Shown: piece by piece, positions 10,602-22,105 of the stretch
Layout: every line of letters begins with the position of its first letter
How positions within the stretch are numbered: the stretch's first letter is position 1
Assembly: GCA_003427395.1 (NCBI GenBank)
Contig: BFEA01000273.1
Span: forward strand, 1,693,143 to 1,757,142
Source of the DNA: Chara braunii
Taxonomy: Eukaryota > Streptophyta > Charophyceae > Charales > Characeae
Direction of reading: 5' to 3'
Length of the DNA stretch: 64,000 bases
Notes under the pieces: model-generated
Databases searched by the model: none
The model's input: only the letters and a program-made list of their open reading frames with translations
Told to the model about the DNA's origin: nothing
Made by a program: the position numbers and the translations under genes

Positions 10602-10976
10602 CTGTGTAGCACACCGAACATTTTCGGCACCCCACCGCGCAGCTGAGCATGTTCGGATGCTCGACCGAGCGGGAACCGAACATGTTCGGCCAAGCGCAAA
10701 TTAGGGGGCTGCAGAGCGTATCCTCTTGCGTGTATGGTGTGTGGGGTGTGTGTGGGGTGTGTGTGTATGCGTGTGTGTGCGTGTGTATGTTTAGAGCAAT
10801 GCCCCTTAGGGTCCTTCAACCCCTATATGTATAAAAAAAAAATAAAATAAAAAATAGAAAAAAATAATAATAAAAATAATAAAAATGTTCGAGCTCGATC
10901 TCTTTTTTGGGCCACGTTCGGGCTCGGTACCGAGCGTTCGGGTTCGGTCACCAACCCCGAACGTGATGCTACGCAG
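10602..10976. mobile_element. hAT-like MITE inserted in the Gypsy B leader
   Basis: Copy A supplies the empty site (GTCCTAATC near 1230). In copy B this site is split, with GTCGTAAT at 10,594-10,601 and GTCCTAAT at 10,977-10,984, an 8-bp duplication with one difference. The 375-bp insert starts CTGTGTAGCAC and ends GATGCTACGCAG, inverted termini of consensus CTRYGTRGCA. The interior holds many CGAACATGTTCGG-type palindromes, a GT microsatellite (about 10,735-10,790) and A-rich DNA. There is no coding capacity. An 8-bp duplication and short TIRs fit the hAT superfamily; Mutator-like is less likely. Confidence 0.85.
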
Positions 10977-11612
10977 GTCCTAATCAGATTTTAGGGTGCC
11001 CCAAAGAAATTCGAATTTTCGAAATAAATAAAAAATAAAATAAAATAAATAAGAAACTGAGAAAAGAAGGTGGGGAATAAGATAATTCAAATTTTTGGAA
11101 AAAAAGAGGAGATTTAAATCAAATAGAGACTAAAGAAGAAAAAAAACAGAAAAATTTGAAGTTGGGGGGGGGAGGGGGATGAAAGAGAGAACTAGGTGAG
11201 AGAGAGAGAAAGAGTGAAGTGGGAGATGGGGGAGATGATGGGGTTGTAGGTGGGGGGGGGAAGAGGGAAAGGAGGGTGGTAGAATGGAAGAGAAGGATAT
11301 GGAAAAGGTGGAGAGGAGTAGAGGAGATTACTAGAAGATGGTGAGTAGGGAGGAGAGAAGAGAAAAAAGGTTGTACCAAGATCCACAGGATCTTGTTCTT
11401 CAAGATGTTGCTAGCTTGATGCCACTGCAATAAAAAAATATGGGGTGGGCTGAGATCTTGATCACCCACCCAGATGTCATTGTAGTGCAGCCCCCTAGCC
11501 TGGGGGGTCTTCAAGATCCACAGCAAGCTGCCACGCGGCAGCATCCACGATCGCCGGGGGGGTGGGGGGGGCAAATAGCTGTCTTGCCGCACGCTGCTCG
11601 TCGATCGCCGAT

Positions 11613-11613
<1 letters not shown>

Positions 11614-11650
<37 letters not shown>
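11614..11650 (+). repeat. Poly-G tract of 37 bases
   Basis: An uninterrupted run of G in the Gypsy B leader. Copy A has 12 and about 13 G at the equivalent places (2041-2052 and about 2240-2252). It could form G-quadruplexes. The length may be unreliable in a short-read assembly. Confidence 0.9.
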
Positions 11651-11651
<1 letters not shown>

Positions 11652-11705
11652 GTAAATAGTTGTCGTGGCACTTCTTCAATACCCGTGAGCCACGGTATCA
11701 GCTCA

Positions 11706-11795
11706 AATTGTGGCTTTAGCTAGTGTGTTAAGGCACCGGCCACACACGCGCATGAGTGGCAGCTGTCCAGGTTCAAACCCTGGCAGCAGCAGCAT
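11706..11795 (+). other. tRNA-like stretch in leader B
   Basis: This is the counterpart of 2310-2392: GTGGCTTTAGCTAGTGTG then TTAAGGC, and CAGGTTCAAACCCTGG about 45 bp later. Its presence in two copies shows it belongs to the family. The acceptor stem does not pair well. Confidence 0.4.
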
Positions 11796-12014
11796 CCCGG
11801 ATCTTGATGATATATAATCCGGGAGCGGGGCGGGAGCAGCGGGGCAGCGCGGTGCGTGCTCATGTGCGTAACGCCGGTCTCCTTTTTTGTTGTTTCTCTC
11901 CACGTTGTTTCTCGCTGTCTTCGTCCTGAAAACCCCCGAAAATCCCTCTATCGGGATTACAACAATTTCCCTCTGTTACGGGAGGGAGGGCGGGTTGGAG
12001 CGGGGACCGTTCTC

Positions 12015-12026
12015 GCTCTGATACCA
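12015..12026 (-). promoter_or_regulatory. Primer-binding site, Gypsy copy B
   Basis: The minus strand reads TGGTATCAGAGC, the exact initiator Met-tRNA primer site, one base from the LTR end GTCACA. Confidence 0.9.
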
Positions 12027-12027
12027 G

Positions 12028-12389
12028 TGTGACGGACCTGCCGGGATGGCGGTGCACTAGGATCAACACGGAAGGTTGAGGAAGGAGGAGATGGAGATGG
12101 AGCTGGAGGGGACAACGCAGCCCCGATGCGGACTCGACACGCACGTACTCCAAAATGTGCAAATGCAGAATGATCCAAGAAACAGACTGCCGTTGGGGTA
12201 TACCCCCAGCGGACTGACAGGACTGGACTGGACTAGCTTGGTACTAACAGTGGTACCAGGAAGGACTGGACTGGACTGAAACAGTATACGGCCTGTGGGG
12301 TCAGGCCACGACCTGGTCCCACAGGCCGAACAGACGAATAGCCGAATAGGCCCTGGCTGTAGGTCAGGGCAGATAGAGGCCCGCTGCCC
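12028..12389 (-). mobile_element. Truncated 5' LTR of Gypsy copy B
   Basis: Starts TGTGACGG beside the primer site and aligns with 2622-2990 and 61,933-62,300. Similarity stops at about 12,389 after GGCCCGCTGC, leaving about 360 of 630 bp. The missing part is the element's outer end, so any promoter upstream of this point is lost. The break joins unrelated AT-rich DNA. Confidence 0.8.
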
Positions 12390-15300
12390 ACTAACACTCA
12401 AATTCTACAGTTGTTGAGTTACCACAACAGTGAATTTGCTGGCAAAAGAGCATGAATAATTATATAAATGTTTACAACTAGTAGCAGCTTACTACCGTGT
12501 CGGATACTTGGACCTCACGATTAGTAGTCTGCTGTTGAAAGAAAGTCAGGTGAAGAGTGATTATTATTACGATCTCCCTACTAAGAATAACGTTAGTGTG
12601 CTTTGGAATTGTTACTTCAGATTTTCACTCGTATATGAAGCAGGGTAATATTCGAGTGCAAATCTTTTAGTTTATATGAGATTATAGGATATTGTTGTCC
12701 TTACCGCAGTATGTAGTCCCCTAATACACTTAGAACCTTACGCTAGCGAGAAAAAAATGGGGCACTGCTATTACACGACATAGGGCCCAAATAAAACCCA
12801 GAGGAGAGTATATTTATGTTAAAATATAAAGTAGGGCGTAACTGAATGCGGTTCCAGATTGTGGATAACGGTTGAGTACATACCTTGTTTGCATGTAGTT
12901 ATGAAGCGCAACATAAAACAGCTTTTATTCATGCATGAGACAAATATTGTCCGATAAACTTTTAGAGGTTGTTCTCACTCAAGCATTATGCCTCACACAG
13001 ACAATGATTATCCTATCTCAGTCATCCCACAACTGGTTGCCTTCTCGGAGTACTGTTCAAGCCAATACCTTGTCACTTACTATACGGTGAACGATACCAA
13101 ACAGTTCATAACGAATGAGATTAAATAGGTGGGTTCATTAATTAATCAACTAAGTGAAATTACTACTACCAGTTGGGTGCAAATATACTAGATACTGAGT
13201 TCAAGAGGTACGACACTTTTTTTAGTAATCACTCTCTGTTCATTATAATGGATAATCAGGGACAAAATAATTATCAATTCATTCATCACACGATCCTATA
13301 TTTTCACGCGTATTTATACCCGTAAGCTTCTTGCCACTATCAATCTTTGCACTCCTTCATTTTCATTGAAGACAAATAGGCATGAGCTTAGTTAGCATTT
13401 CCCCATCAGAAAGTGCTACTAAGCTCGCCCAATTTGATTTATGCGGCGAGGTCTCGAGTGAATGCACGAACACCAAGTTTAACAACATACGAGAACAATG
13501 TTTTTGAAGGAAGAGGAAAATAATCGATGTCGATTTCATAGATGAACATAAGTGTTTATTTAATATTTTGACCTAAACCAATTACTTCTACTCGACATTA
13601 GATCCCATCTAGGCGGACTACCTAAGTAGTTAACTACTAACAAGCACACTTGGTCACCATGGGAAACTTCAGAAATCGAGAGACACAATCTTACGAGAGA
13701 GCAGTGGAAAGAAAGTTAATCGTGTTGTATGATAGCAGAAGTGAAACCAGAAGAAATTCAATCTTTCGGTCGTGGCTCAGGCTTATTGATTCAAAAATAT
13801 CCCTTCGTTTGACCAAAGAAAATACTAATGTCTGCTGAGCAAAATCCTAACATTAATGACTGGTTTACTTTTGAATGGAAACACTTGCAAAGTAGGTACC
13901 CTAGGCTATATCTACCGGACGGATGACCGTCATACATGGAGTAAGCAATCCTTTGCAACCACTAGAATTAACTTTATGCATAGGAAAGTCACTGAGAATC
14001 GCAAACAATTTCCAGCACCCGATCCGACCTCTTCAAGTTGTATTGCTTCCGCAGTAGAAACAAAGAGCTAGTACCTTCAGACGTAATATTGTTATCTCTA
14101 GCACATCTCCTTGATAAACGAGAACGTGGAAATTGTTTCACGCAATATGAAGGAAATGATCTCTGACAATTGAGCCTCGTATATTTCTTGTAGTGACGGT
14201 CTCTTGATCGTCATATCCTTTCACTTCCTTTGTGTGCAAATTTAAAAAGATCACGCACATTCCTTACCACTTGTTAATTCTCTCTTATCATCTGGCTCGT
14301 GTGTCGGAACCTGCACAAGAGGTTCAAAACTCTCGTACGGAGATAGTCAAAATGACGTCAACTGCTTGTTCTCATGTAGTATTCACCAAAGGATATGCGC
14401 AAGTCCCATCTTGCTCTTTCCTCCCCATCAGCAATATCCTTGCAGGCATCTTTTTTGTACGCGGGAAATAATGTTAGCAAAAAAAATAACCATTCGTAGC
14501 ATTCTCATGGAGAGAGACTTCAGTGGTTACACGAGTCACTAGCACCAAGTGTCCTCCCACGTCACTATCTCCTACCAACTTGTGACGGCCCCGCTACAAG
14601 TTGAATTTTGGGAGGAACCAGTCTCACTGCTACGCTTTTTGAAAGTGCACTTCAATGAGTCTAGTCCTCGTGCAATATGTCGTAGTTGACGTTAATAAAG
14701 AATCGGATGCTCGTATAAAGTGAGCATTTCTTGACATAAATAAATGACTAATTCCTCCTGCGTGGATCATGTACAAAGGAACCTCAAAGAGTGACTTTTA
14801 TAGCACAAGTGAATTACTCACTCCCTGTTCATCTGAGTCACTCTCTCTTAGCCAATAATCGTCTCGTAGGATCATCGCATCTGCTCACAGTCCTGTAACC
14901 CGTGTAAAAAGTGTAACGTCAACTGAATCACCCTCCCGTATCGCTTTCACGTGTTTGACTGCCTTCTACCTCACACCGTCGCTTGTCCCCCGCACGTACC
15001 TCACATTCGCACTCTTTCGCAACCTACAGGTCACTTGCACTACTCACTACCATGACTTGAGGGAGAGGATGATGTGAACAGGAACATCTCTCTCTACATC
15101 CTGCAGTAGTCTAGCTTCTCCCTTTTCCGTGTCATAGCTAGTTCTCAGCATCGTGCATTCGCTCTCGACTTTATTATCCCAGAGATAGAGAGACACATAA
15201 CTGAGCATGACTGTTTGTGACGTTAACTGTAAGTTCCACAACTCGAGCATCAATGAGTTACCCCACGACCTTGGCCTTCGGTTCCGTAACTGCTCGCCTT

Positions 15301-16680
15301 TCCCTCAGTGCCCCTGTCACTGCGAGTTGACCTTCGGGCCTTCCTCTATTGGTGTAGTTGGCGGGTGATCCCGCCTCCAGTGATCCAGTCCGTGCCAGGA
15401 CTGGGTCTCAACGGCGTCACTGGCCTTGAATTCTGCCTCAGAGTCCTGGTCCACGTGTTCTTGTTCGGGTTTCGTGGTCCCAACACACGTCTCCGTCTCG
15501 TCGTACAAAATGGTCACCTGGACCTCCACAGTCAGGCCGTCCCTTCTGCACCTCCTCTTGGCCTTGTTCTTTGCCTTTGTGACGACTGCTTGCAGCTGTG
15601 GATCTATCCTCATCTCCTCCTCTTTGGTCCCTACTACATTAATTTTTAATTTTGCTTCATCGCCATTGAAATTTAAGGTAGTTGTAATTCAGGGGCCTTC
15701 CTCGGACACTAGATACCAGCAAGTTACAAGTCTCCAACAATCTAGCCTTAGTCGTGCAGCGCATTACAACTGGTTATAGCCACACCTAGAATAGCTCCCT
15801 CGCTCTTTAGCCTTTGAACTACTAAGTTCAAATAAGCAAATATTTGTGCACTTTTATCCCAACTTATAAAATTAGCATTGCACTAGCACAAACTCGCACA
15901 CGCTACCACTTTACTAATACCCAAATGACTCCACGGTCTGCTATTACCTTTATAGAGCCCGAAAGAGCCAAGATCCTTGTGCACTAAACAGGATGCTTAG
16001 AAATATTTTAAAATTGATAATTCAAATGGGACTGCATAAAATAATATTCTTATCAATAATAGCTAAAGAGGAAACAGTCAAAACCCAACGGTCACTTACA
16101 CAGACGTCCACTTCAATCAGTGTGTGCAGTCTATAACGGGATACCGATCGGCTTCTTCCTCCATTTAAAGAGGGTTTAAGAGAGTGATAAGACTACTCTT
16201 AACGGGTACCCGTGTCTGATGGCAACGAGGGGGCTTATGACCTTCCACGAGGGTGACAAGCCTCCTAACAAAGCGGCCGTGGGTTGCCCCTCTTTTGGGG
16301 TCCTACTTTGCAAGTTAAACTGGCGGCGACTGAAGTGCAAGGGGTCGGGCAGCCTAGACCGCCCATGCATAATTACGAATTTGAAACTGAACCTGTTTGT
16401 TTCCCCGCGAAGTGACAGGGGAGGCAACTAGAAGTTCGAAAAGACTAAATAAAAAGAAGAGAAACAATAAAAGAAAACGAAGAAAAGTGAAAACCCATAG
16501 CGCCACGACTGTTAAGGACCATCCGATCATACATTTCTAAAGTCGTGGTCAGGATTAGGACGTAGGTACAAAACGCAGCGTTTCGTTTTTATTTTTTTTC
16601 TCTTTTTTATTTATTTCTTTTTAGATTTTTCTTTTTGAACGTTTTTGCAATCACCGTACCTATCCCATAACTTGGCTACT
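12390..16680. other. AT-rich interval without recognisable genes
   Basis: The ORFs here are short and show no family I recognise. The minus-strand frames at 15,613-15,317 (charged, 98 residues) and 15,253-15,047 might be old coding remnants but have no diagnostic motif. 16,176-16,440 is more GC-rich than its surroundings, followed by A- and T-rich low-complexity DNA (16,440-16,650). Confidence 0.5.
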
Positions 16681-16684
16681 AAGG

Positions 16685-17005
16685 CTTGGCGTGCAGTTGA
16701 AAAGACTGTGCTGGTCTTTCACTGTCGTGTTCCAAGGTGAGCCCGGTGGCTACCACGACCACAGCCCGGTGGTGCTCTGTTGTACAACAAGGTGTCGAGC
16801 CTGCATGGACAAAAAGAAAGTCCAGTGACGCACCCCCTTCTTTTGTTTGTGGGACCGCCAACCGGACTCGTTTCAAGAACAGGCCACGCACAGGAAGAGT
16901 TTCGTATACTGCTGAGAGCCGCAAGTGAGGTGTGCCTGGTACACAGCGGATGGATGGGACGCCGCACCGTCCAACAACGTTCAATACTAACAATAAATAA
17001 ATGAA
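16685..17005 (+). repeat. Dispersed repeat X, copy 1 (LTR-like)
   Basis: This stretch aligns with the reverse complement of 52,345-52,620. Shared landmarks are GAGCCCGGTGGCTACC, GGTGCTCTGTTGTACAACA and GTCCAGTGACGCACCCCC. Two copies on opposite strands over 30 kb apart indicate a mobile repeat. A TATA-like AATATAAAAG in the other copy makes a solo LTR or promoter-bearing element plausible. Its class is unknown. Confidence 0.6.
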
Positions 17006-17029
17006 TGTTGCTGCTTTCACAACTACAGT

Positions 17030-19345
17030 TATAGAATCCCCTCCATCTGCAAGTTCGGATCCTAACCAACTTCGGACTTCCTGGCCCACACGATGACATT
17101 CTGGATTTGCCGACTTCTTGGTTTGGCACCCTTGGACGACAACTACACTAGCGTGCAAGGACAATTTGTTCAATACAACTTTTTTCGACCCCATAAACCT
17201 CCATTCTAATTTGTCCGCTTCCCGGAAGCGGTTCGCGTGTAGTACACACATGAACGGTTAACCTACCGTTGTGGAGAACTCGTCATCGCAGTAGTAGGAA
17301 TCCCTTCTCTAACAAGTTCAGATCCCGACGAACTTACATCATCAAGCTCCCCCAGATCTTGTGCGTTGGCAAGTTAAAACTCCACCATGCATAATCCCCT
17401 TTTACAATGCCTCGTTGCGAGTACTGGGGGAACCCCTCTTATGGCATGTTCGGATCCCGTCGCACTTCGAGCATTGTGCAATGGCAGATCCATCATTCAA
17501 AACACCTACGACTCCGCACCATCCACTATTGGCAAGCATTGGTGATTGTGCTTTGGTTGCGAAAAAATGACATATGCCTCGTTGACCCTTCGACAAACCC
17601 CTCACCACCGAACTTCCGGTCTGCAATTGCAGTGAACTCGTGCGCTAACAATGATAACTTCACTAGTCGAAAGACGAATGGTCAGTTTGTTATGGCATAG
17701 TGCTCTTCTTCATCCCATCTCGTTGTGGTGGTGGGAATCCTTCTTCTGTCATATTTGGATCCCCTAAAACTTGGATATTTTTCAAGTGCGAGATCCTTTT
17801 CGGCACATTCGTTCATGGATCTTCAGAGACAACTGCGCGGATGGAGTCGTATGCGTGCCCACATTCTTTTGCTTACTCGGACTCCGAGAAATGATTGTTT
17901 GTGCCTCGTAGCTACCCCTCCCCAAACCCCAAACTTGTTCATTTGTTCCTCGACAACTGGTGGAATGGATATTTGTGTTTCAAACTCCACACTTAAATGG
18001 TTGACCTCTCGTCACGAGGACACATCACTGCAGTCGCGGGCACTCACACGTTCGGATCCCGGTGAATTTACAACATCAACCTTCGTCGGATGGTTCGATG
18101 TGCCCACCTGCAGTTCTACATCGTCCACAATTCGCTACCATGGGTGAATGTACCATGCGTGACCACTTCTTCGACTACGCTTTGTAGAGAAAATAAAATT
18201 GACTTTGGGACCCCTCATTACCCCCCTTGAAAGCGCGATGTAGCTTGTCATTACAACGAGCTCATGCGCTGCAAGTGTCATTTCCTGCATTCATAAAACA
18301 CAAAAGGTCGTTCGCTTTTGGCATGGTACACTTGTGCAGTGCCTCGTCGTGAATATTGGGGGAACCTCTCTTGTGGCAAGTTCGGATCCCGTCGAACTTC
18401 GCACGACAAATCCGTCACGTAAAACAACGGCAACTACCCACTGTTGGCGAACATTTACGATTGTGCTATAGTTGTGAAAAGGTGACACATGCCTGGTTGA
18501 CCCCTCAGCAACCCCCTCAGCACCGTACTTTTGGTTTGCGATTACAGTGAACTCGTGCGTTGACAATGATAACTTCTGCAAGTCGAAACACGAACGATCA
18601 GTTTGTTGTGGCATTGTGCTCTTCTTCATCCCGCCTCGCTGCGGTGGTGGGAATCCCACTTCTGTCACATTCGGATCCCCTTGAATTGGGATGCTTTTTT
18701 AGTGCGAGATCCTTGTCGGCACATCCGTTCGTCGATTTGTAGAGAACAATTTCACGGATGGAGTCATCAGCAGGACCGCATTTTTTTGTTCACTCGGACT
18801 CCGACAAAAAAATGTCGCTTGTGCCTCCCCGCTACCCCTCCTCAACCTCCAAACTTGTTCCTTTGTTCTTGGGCAGCTAGTAGAATGAATATTTGTGTTC
18901 CAAAGTCCACACATAAATGGTTGAACTGCCCTTTCGGAGGACACATCACTGCAGTCGTGGGCTCTAACAACTTCGGATCCCGACGAACTTACAACATCAA
19001 CCTCCACCACAACCTTCGATGTGCCCGCCTGCAATTCCGCTCTGTCCACATTCTGCTAACATAGGTAATTGTACCATGCGCACCGGCTTCTTCGACTACA
19101 CTTGGTAGAGAAAATGAAATTAACTCTGGGATCCTTCAACTCCCCATTTGAAACCGCCATGTGGTTTGTCAAAATGGCGAGCTCATGCGCAACCATAATC
19201 AACTCCTCCATTCATGAAACACCAAAACGTCGTCCGCTTTTCACATGGTGCACTTGTGCAGTGCCTCGTCGTGACTAATAGGGGAGCCCCTCTTCTGCCA
19301 AGTTTGGATCTCATCGAACTTCGATGTTTTTTTCACTGCTAGACG
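17030..19345 (+). repeat. Tandem array 1, ~930-bp units with recurrent palindrome
   Basis: The landmark GCCTCGTYG recurs at 17,409, 18,341 and 19,263, giving units of 932 and 922 bp that align along their length by eye. Within each unit the palindrome TTCGGATCCCGTCGAACTT or a close variant recurs about every 300 bp (near 17,051, 17,314, 17,445, 17,751, 18,048, 18,378, 18,668, 18,969 and 19,300), so the unit is itself built from about three subunits. Plus-strand frames stay partly open because the repeat lacks stops locally. I recognise no domain and do not call them genes. Confidence 0.75.
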
Positions 19346-21700
19346 CTCGCGGTCGATTCTGTCCAATATTCTTGGGAGAGAGTTGCGCGGATGTCATCCT
19401 CTCCATAACTGTGACACTGTGCTTCTTCAGATTCAGAAAACATATGTCGCTTGTGCCTCCAGGAAAACCCCAACCTAAACCCCATAAGTAATTCGGCAAA
19501 TCCTCAACAAGTCGTGGCAGTGATGGTTGACTTCTGCACCAATGAAATGAACCGGTCATCTGTCCAACCGACACACTCATCCTTGCAATGGCGGAAATCC
19601 TATTTAAGACATGTTACCATTCCGGCGGACTTAGGGAAATTGCGCAAGACCCGCGCGAGGTTCCTTGCAAAGCGTATTAGGGCCTTGCGAATTTTCCTCT
19701 GCATGATTCCTACAACCTCCTCGAGAGGCAAACCAAATGGAAAAAAAATAGTAAACTGGATGCTAGGATTCTTCGAGAAAGATTGTTCGATCTGGAGGTC
19801 ACTTTCATGATACCTCATTGGAAAGGGTATCATTAGTCGACTCTAACTCTGACTCTTAGTAAGGTCATCCTATCTTATCCCAAACCTTTCTCATCCATAT
19901 TACTTTACCGATCGCTCCAGAACCCGGCGAACAACGAGGAGTTAATAGAGCCCAAATTTTTTGGATTTTTTCAGGGTCATTATAGCAAATGTCTTACACC
20001 TTTTAAGCCAGAGTTTTCACCAGTCAATAGAGTGGACACCAAACAAACCAACAAAAAAAAAAAAAAGTAAAAAATTAATCAAAGGGGTTTTAAACCCCAA
20101 GGCAAAAGTGTGTTTTCATGCAAATTTCACTTATTTCAGCTTTCAAAATTTTTAGGATGTTTCAGGGCTGGCCAAAATAATCAAGTCCCAGTTACCAACA
20201 AACATCAAACTTTACAAATAGAGACCTTGAAAAAAAAAAAAAAGGCAAAAAAAAAAAAAAAAAAAAAAACTAATGCACTTTTGATTTTTCAGGGTTGTGG
20301 CATGTTTAGCCTCTGCCTGTATAACAACATTCAATAAGCAGTGTTATATATCCCTTCTCTCTTTCTTGGTTAGACCACCCAAGTTAAGGACATGTCTAAC
20401 CTTGCCTTCACCGTGTTTAATAAATAATTTATACTAAATCTTTGCTCATTGTGTTATCACGGGCATACAACTGCACCATCCAACTTAGGCAAATGCTAAG
20501 TCTGTGGAAGTTATCTCTAATTTTATACTCTGAATTTATAATCCTCTCATTATTTGTTTTAGTTGGCTTACGACTAGACCACCCAACCTAGGGACAACTT
20601 AGGGACTCGCCTAGCCTCTGTCACAGTCTCCCTCAGAAAGAAACATAAAACTAAACTCATTTTACTTAGAATATACTCGTTTTTTTTTAGTGAACTAAAA
20701 AAAAAGCAAGGAGTCTCGACCACCAAACTTAGGGACATGCCCATCCTTCGTTCAAAAACCTCCCAAAAAACATGTGGTTGAACCACCCAACTTAGGAATA
20801 TGTCTAGCTCGAAGAACAAAATAACGAAATATGAAGTCTGAAATAATTAAACATGCAACCAGACCAACGAACTTTGGGAAATGTCTAAACATTTGAAAAA
20901 CAACCAATAAAACATAGCACTAGACCACCCAACTCCAACCTTTGGTTGACCCGATCAATACAAGCAAAACCACCCCCTTTTACATTTTTCACTATCCGTC
21001 CCCTACTTCAGTCTTTCTGCCTTCAAACATGTATCTGAATTTCACACATACTTCATTTATTTTAGTTTAGATTAAGTTCCTAAGCAAATTAAGTAAACGA
21101 TAAGTAGCGCAATCATACTTGTAGGCAAAATATAAGAATATGTTATTTGTTAAAATAAGACATTATATTTTAAATTGGAACTTATATGTTATTCATTTCA
21201 TGTTGAAATCACCAGATTTTATACTAGAATGTAACTTAGGATACGAGTAGTAAACCCGAAGGACGTAATTTAAAGGTTATAAATTGAAACTCGAGTGAAG
21301 TGTCAAGGCAATCACACATTGTCAGAGGTTGAACTCTAGACTTTATTGCACTTCGATCAATTTTGTAAGACTACGATGAAAAAGCAAAATTAAAACTTAA
21401 AATACAAGAACTGAACCCCAATTACTTAATTGTCAGGTCCTAAATCGAAACTCAAGTACATAGTTGAGACAATCACACAAAGAGGTTGGTAATTCACAGG
21501 ACGTGATGTTGACAAATGTTACCGCCTACGGAACAACTTATGACAACCATGTACGCAATAAAATCATCTAACAATGTAACCTGAAAGTTGAAAATTGTAT
21601 GCACATGTGCGAAAAATTGTAAACTTAACACAAAAGTTTTGTAACACGGAAATGTATTTCATCCTCACAAACCTAGAAACACATGCGAAGGAGTTACCAA
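19346..21700. other. AT-rich interval, no gene; contains short degenerate repeats
   Basis: Low-complexity A tracts occur at 20,054-20,072 and 20,229-20,268. The rest is AT-rich with short unsupported ORFs. The only clear structure is the repeat at 20,380-20,960. Confidence 0.5.
20380..20960 (+). repeat. Degenerate motif TAGACCACCCAACTTAGGGA repeated about seven times
   Basis: Variants of GACCACCCAACTTAGGGACATGTCTA occur near 20,376, 20,474, 20,577, 20,718, 20,776, 20,860 and 20,925, separated by 60-140 bp of variable AT-rich DNA. The irregular spacing suggests an old minisatellite or clustered binding sites rather than a simple tandem repeat. Confidence 0.55.
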
Positions 21701-22105
21701 TAGCGTCACACACACAACATACCATTTGCTCTATCTCATGCCACTTGTCAACCTGGTGGGTTTGACCGACAAACACTCAATCGGACTGTCTGTTCCTCTG
21801 GAACTGGTGAGGAAGGTTCATATTGCGACCATTGGTACTACAAGCTCATTGCGAGAAATGAGCACTACAACGTCTGCCAAAGTTCGCTTTTGGTTCGAAC
21901 AGACCTCACACGACACCTTGCAGAAGTCTAGCGTGGCCAAAAACAACCAACCGTTCACAACAGTATGACACGTCCAGTGGATGCCTTCCTGTACGACGGA
22001 GTGAATATTGTCCCAAATGGATTGTGAGAGGAGCAGTCCAACAACTCTCGTTTCAAGCTTGGGGACCAGACAGATAGTGATCTGGTGACTTTCTCACAAC
22101 GAAGG

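Larger units (their letters stand above)
9713..12014 (-). other. Untranslated leader of Gypsy copy B
   Basis: This counterpart of leader A holds a short tandem run of AAAACCCTAAG-like units (about 9956-10,016), the four palindromic units (about 10,226-10,575), the MITE at 10,602-10,976, A/G-rich low-complexity DNA (11,100-11,350), a 37-base poly-G (11,614-11,650) and the tRNA-like stretch (11,706-11,795). A leader over 2 kb is long for a Gypsy element. No translated product is apparent. Confidence 0.6.
3252..12389 (-). mobile_element. Ty3/Gypsy chromovirus, copy B (degenerate, internal region plus truncated 5' LTR)
   Basis: The order on the minus strand is: truncated 5' LTR (12,389-12,028), primer site, about 2.3-kb leader, gag with CCHC knuckle, protease, RT, RNase H, integrase core, chromodomain, 3' region, then the shared LTR at 2622-3251. 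PR-RT-RH-IN order and a C-terminal chromodomain define a Gypsy chromovirus. Frameshifts and stops in gag, RT and integrase show it is dead. The integrase C-terminus is deleted (junction near 4300) and a hAT-like MITE sits in the leader. The 5' LTR stops abruptly at 12,389, where unrelated AT-rich DNA begins. Confidence 0.88.

Noticed and set aside
15317-15613. Possible gag-like charged ORF
   Set aside because: No zinc knuckle, gag domain or neighbouring pol supports it.
17361-19064. Open plus-strand frames of 90-150 residues in array 1
   Set aside because: They repeat with the array, shift frame between units and contain no known domain. They are better explained as repeat DNA.
17030-19345. 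CRISPR-like array
   Set aside because: The recurring palindrome is degenerate, spacing is ~300 bp, and the genome is eukaryotic.
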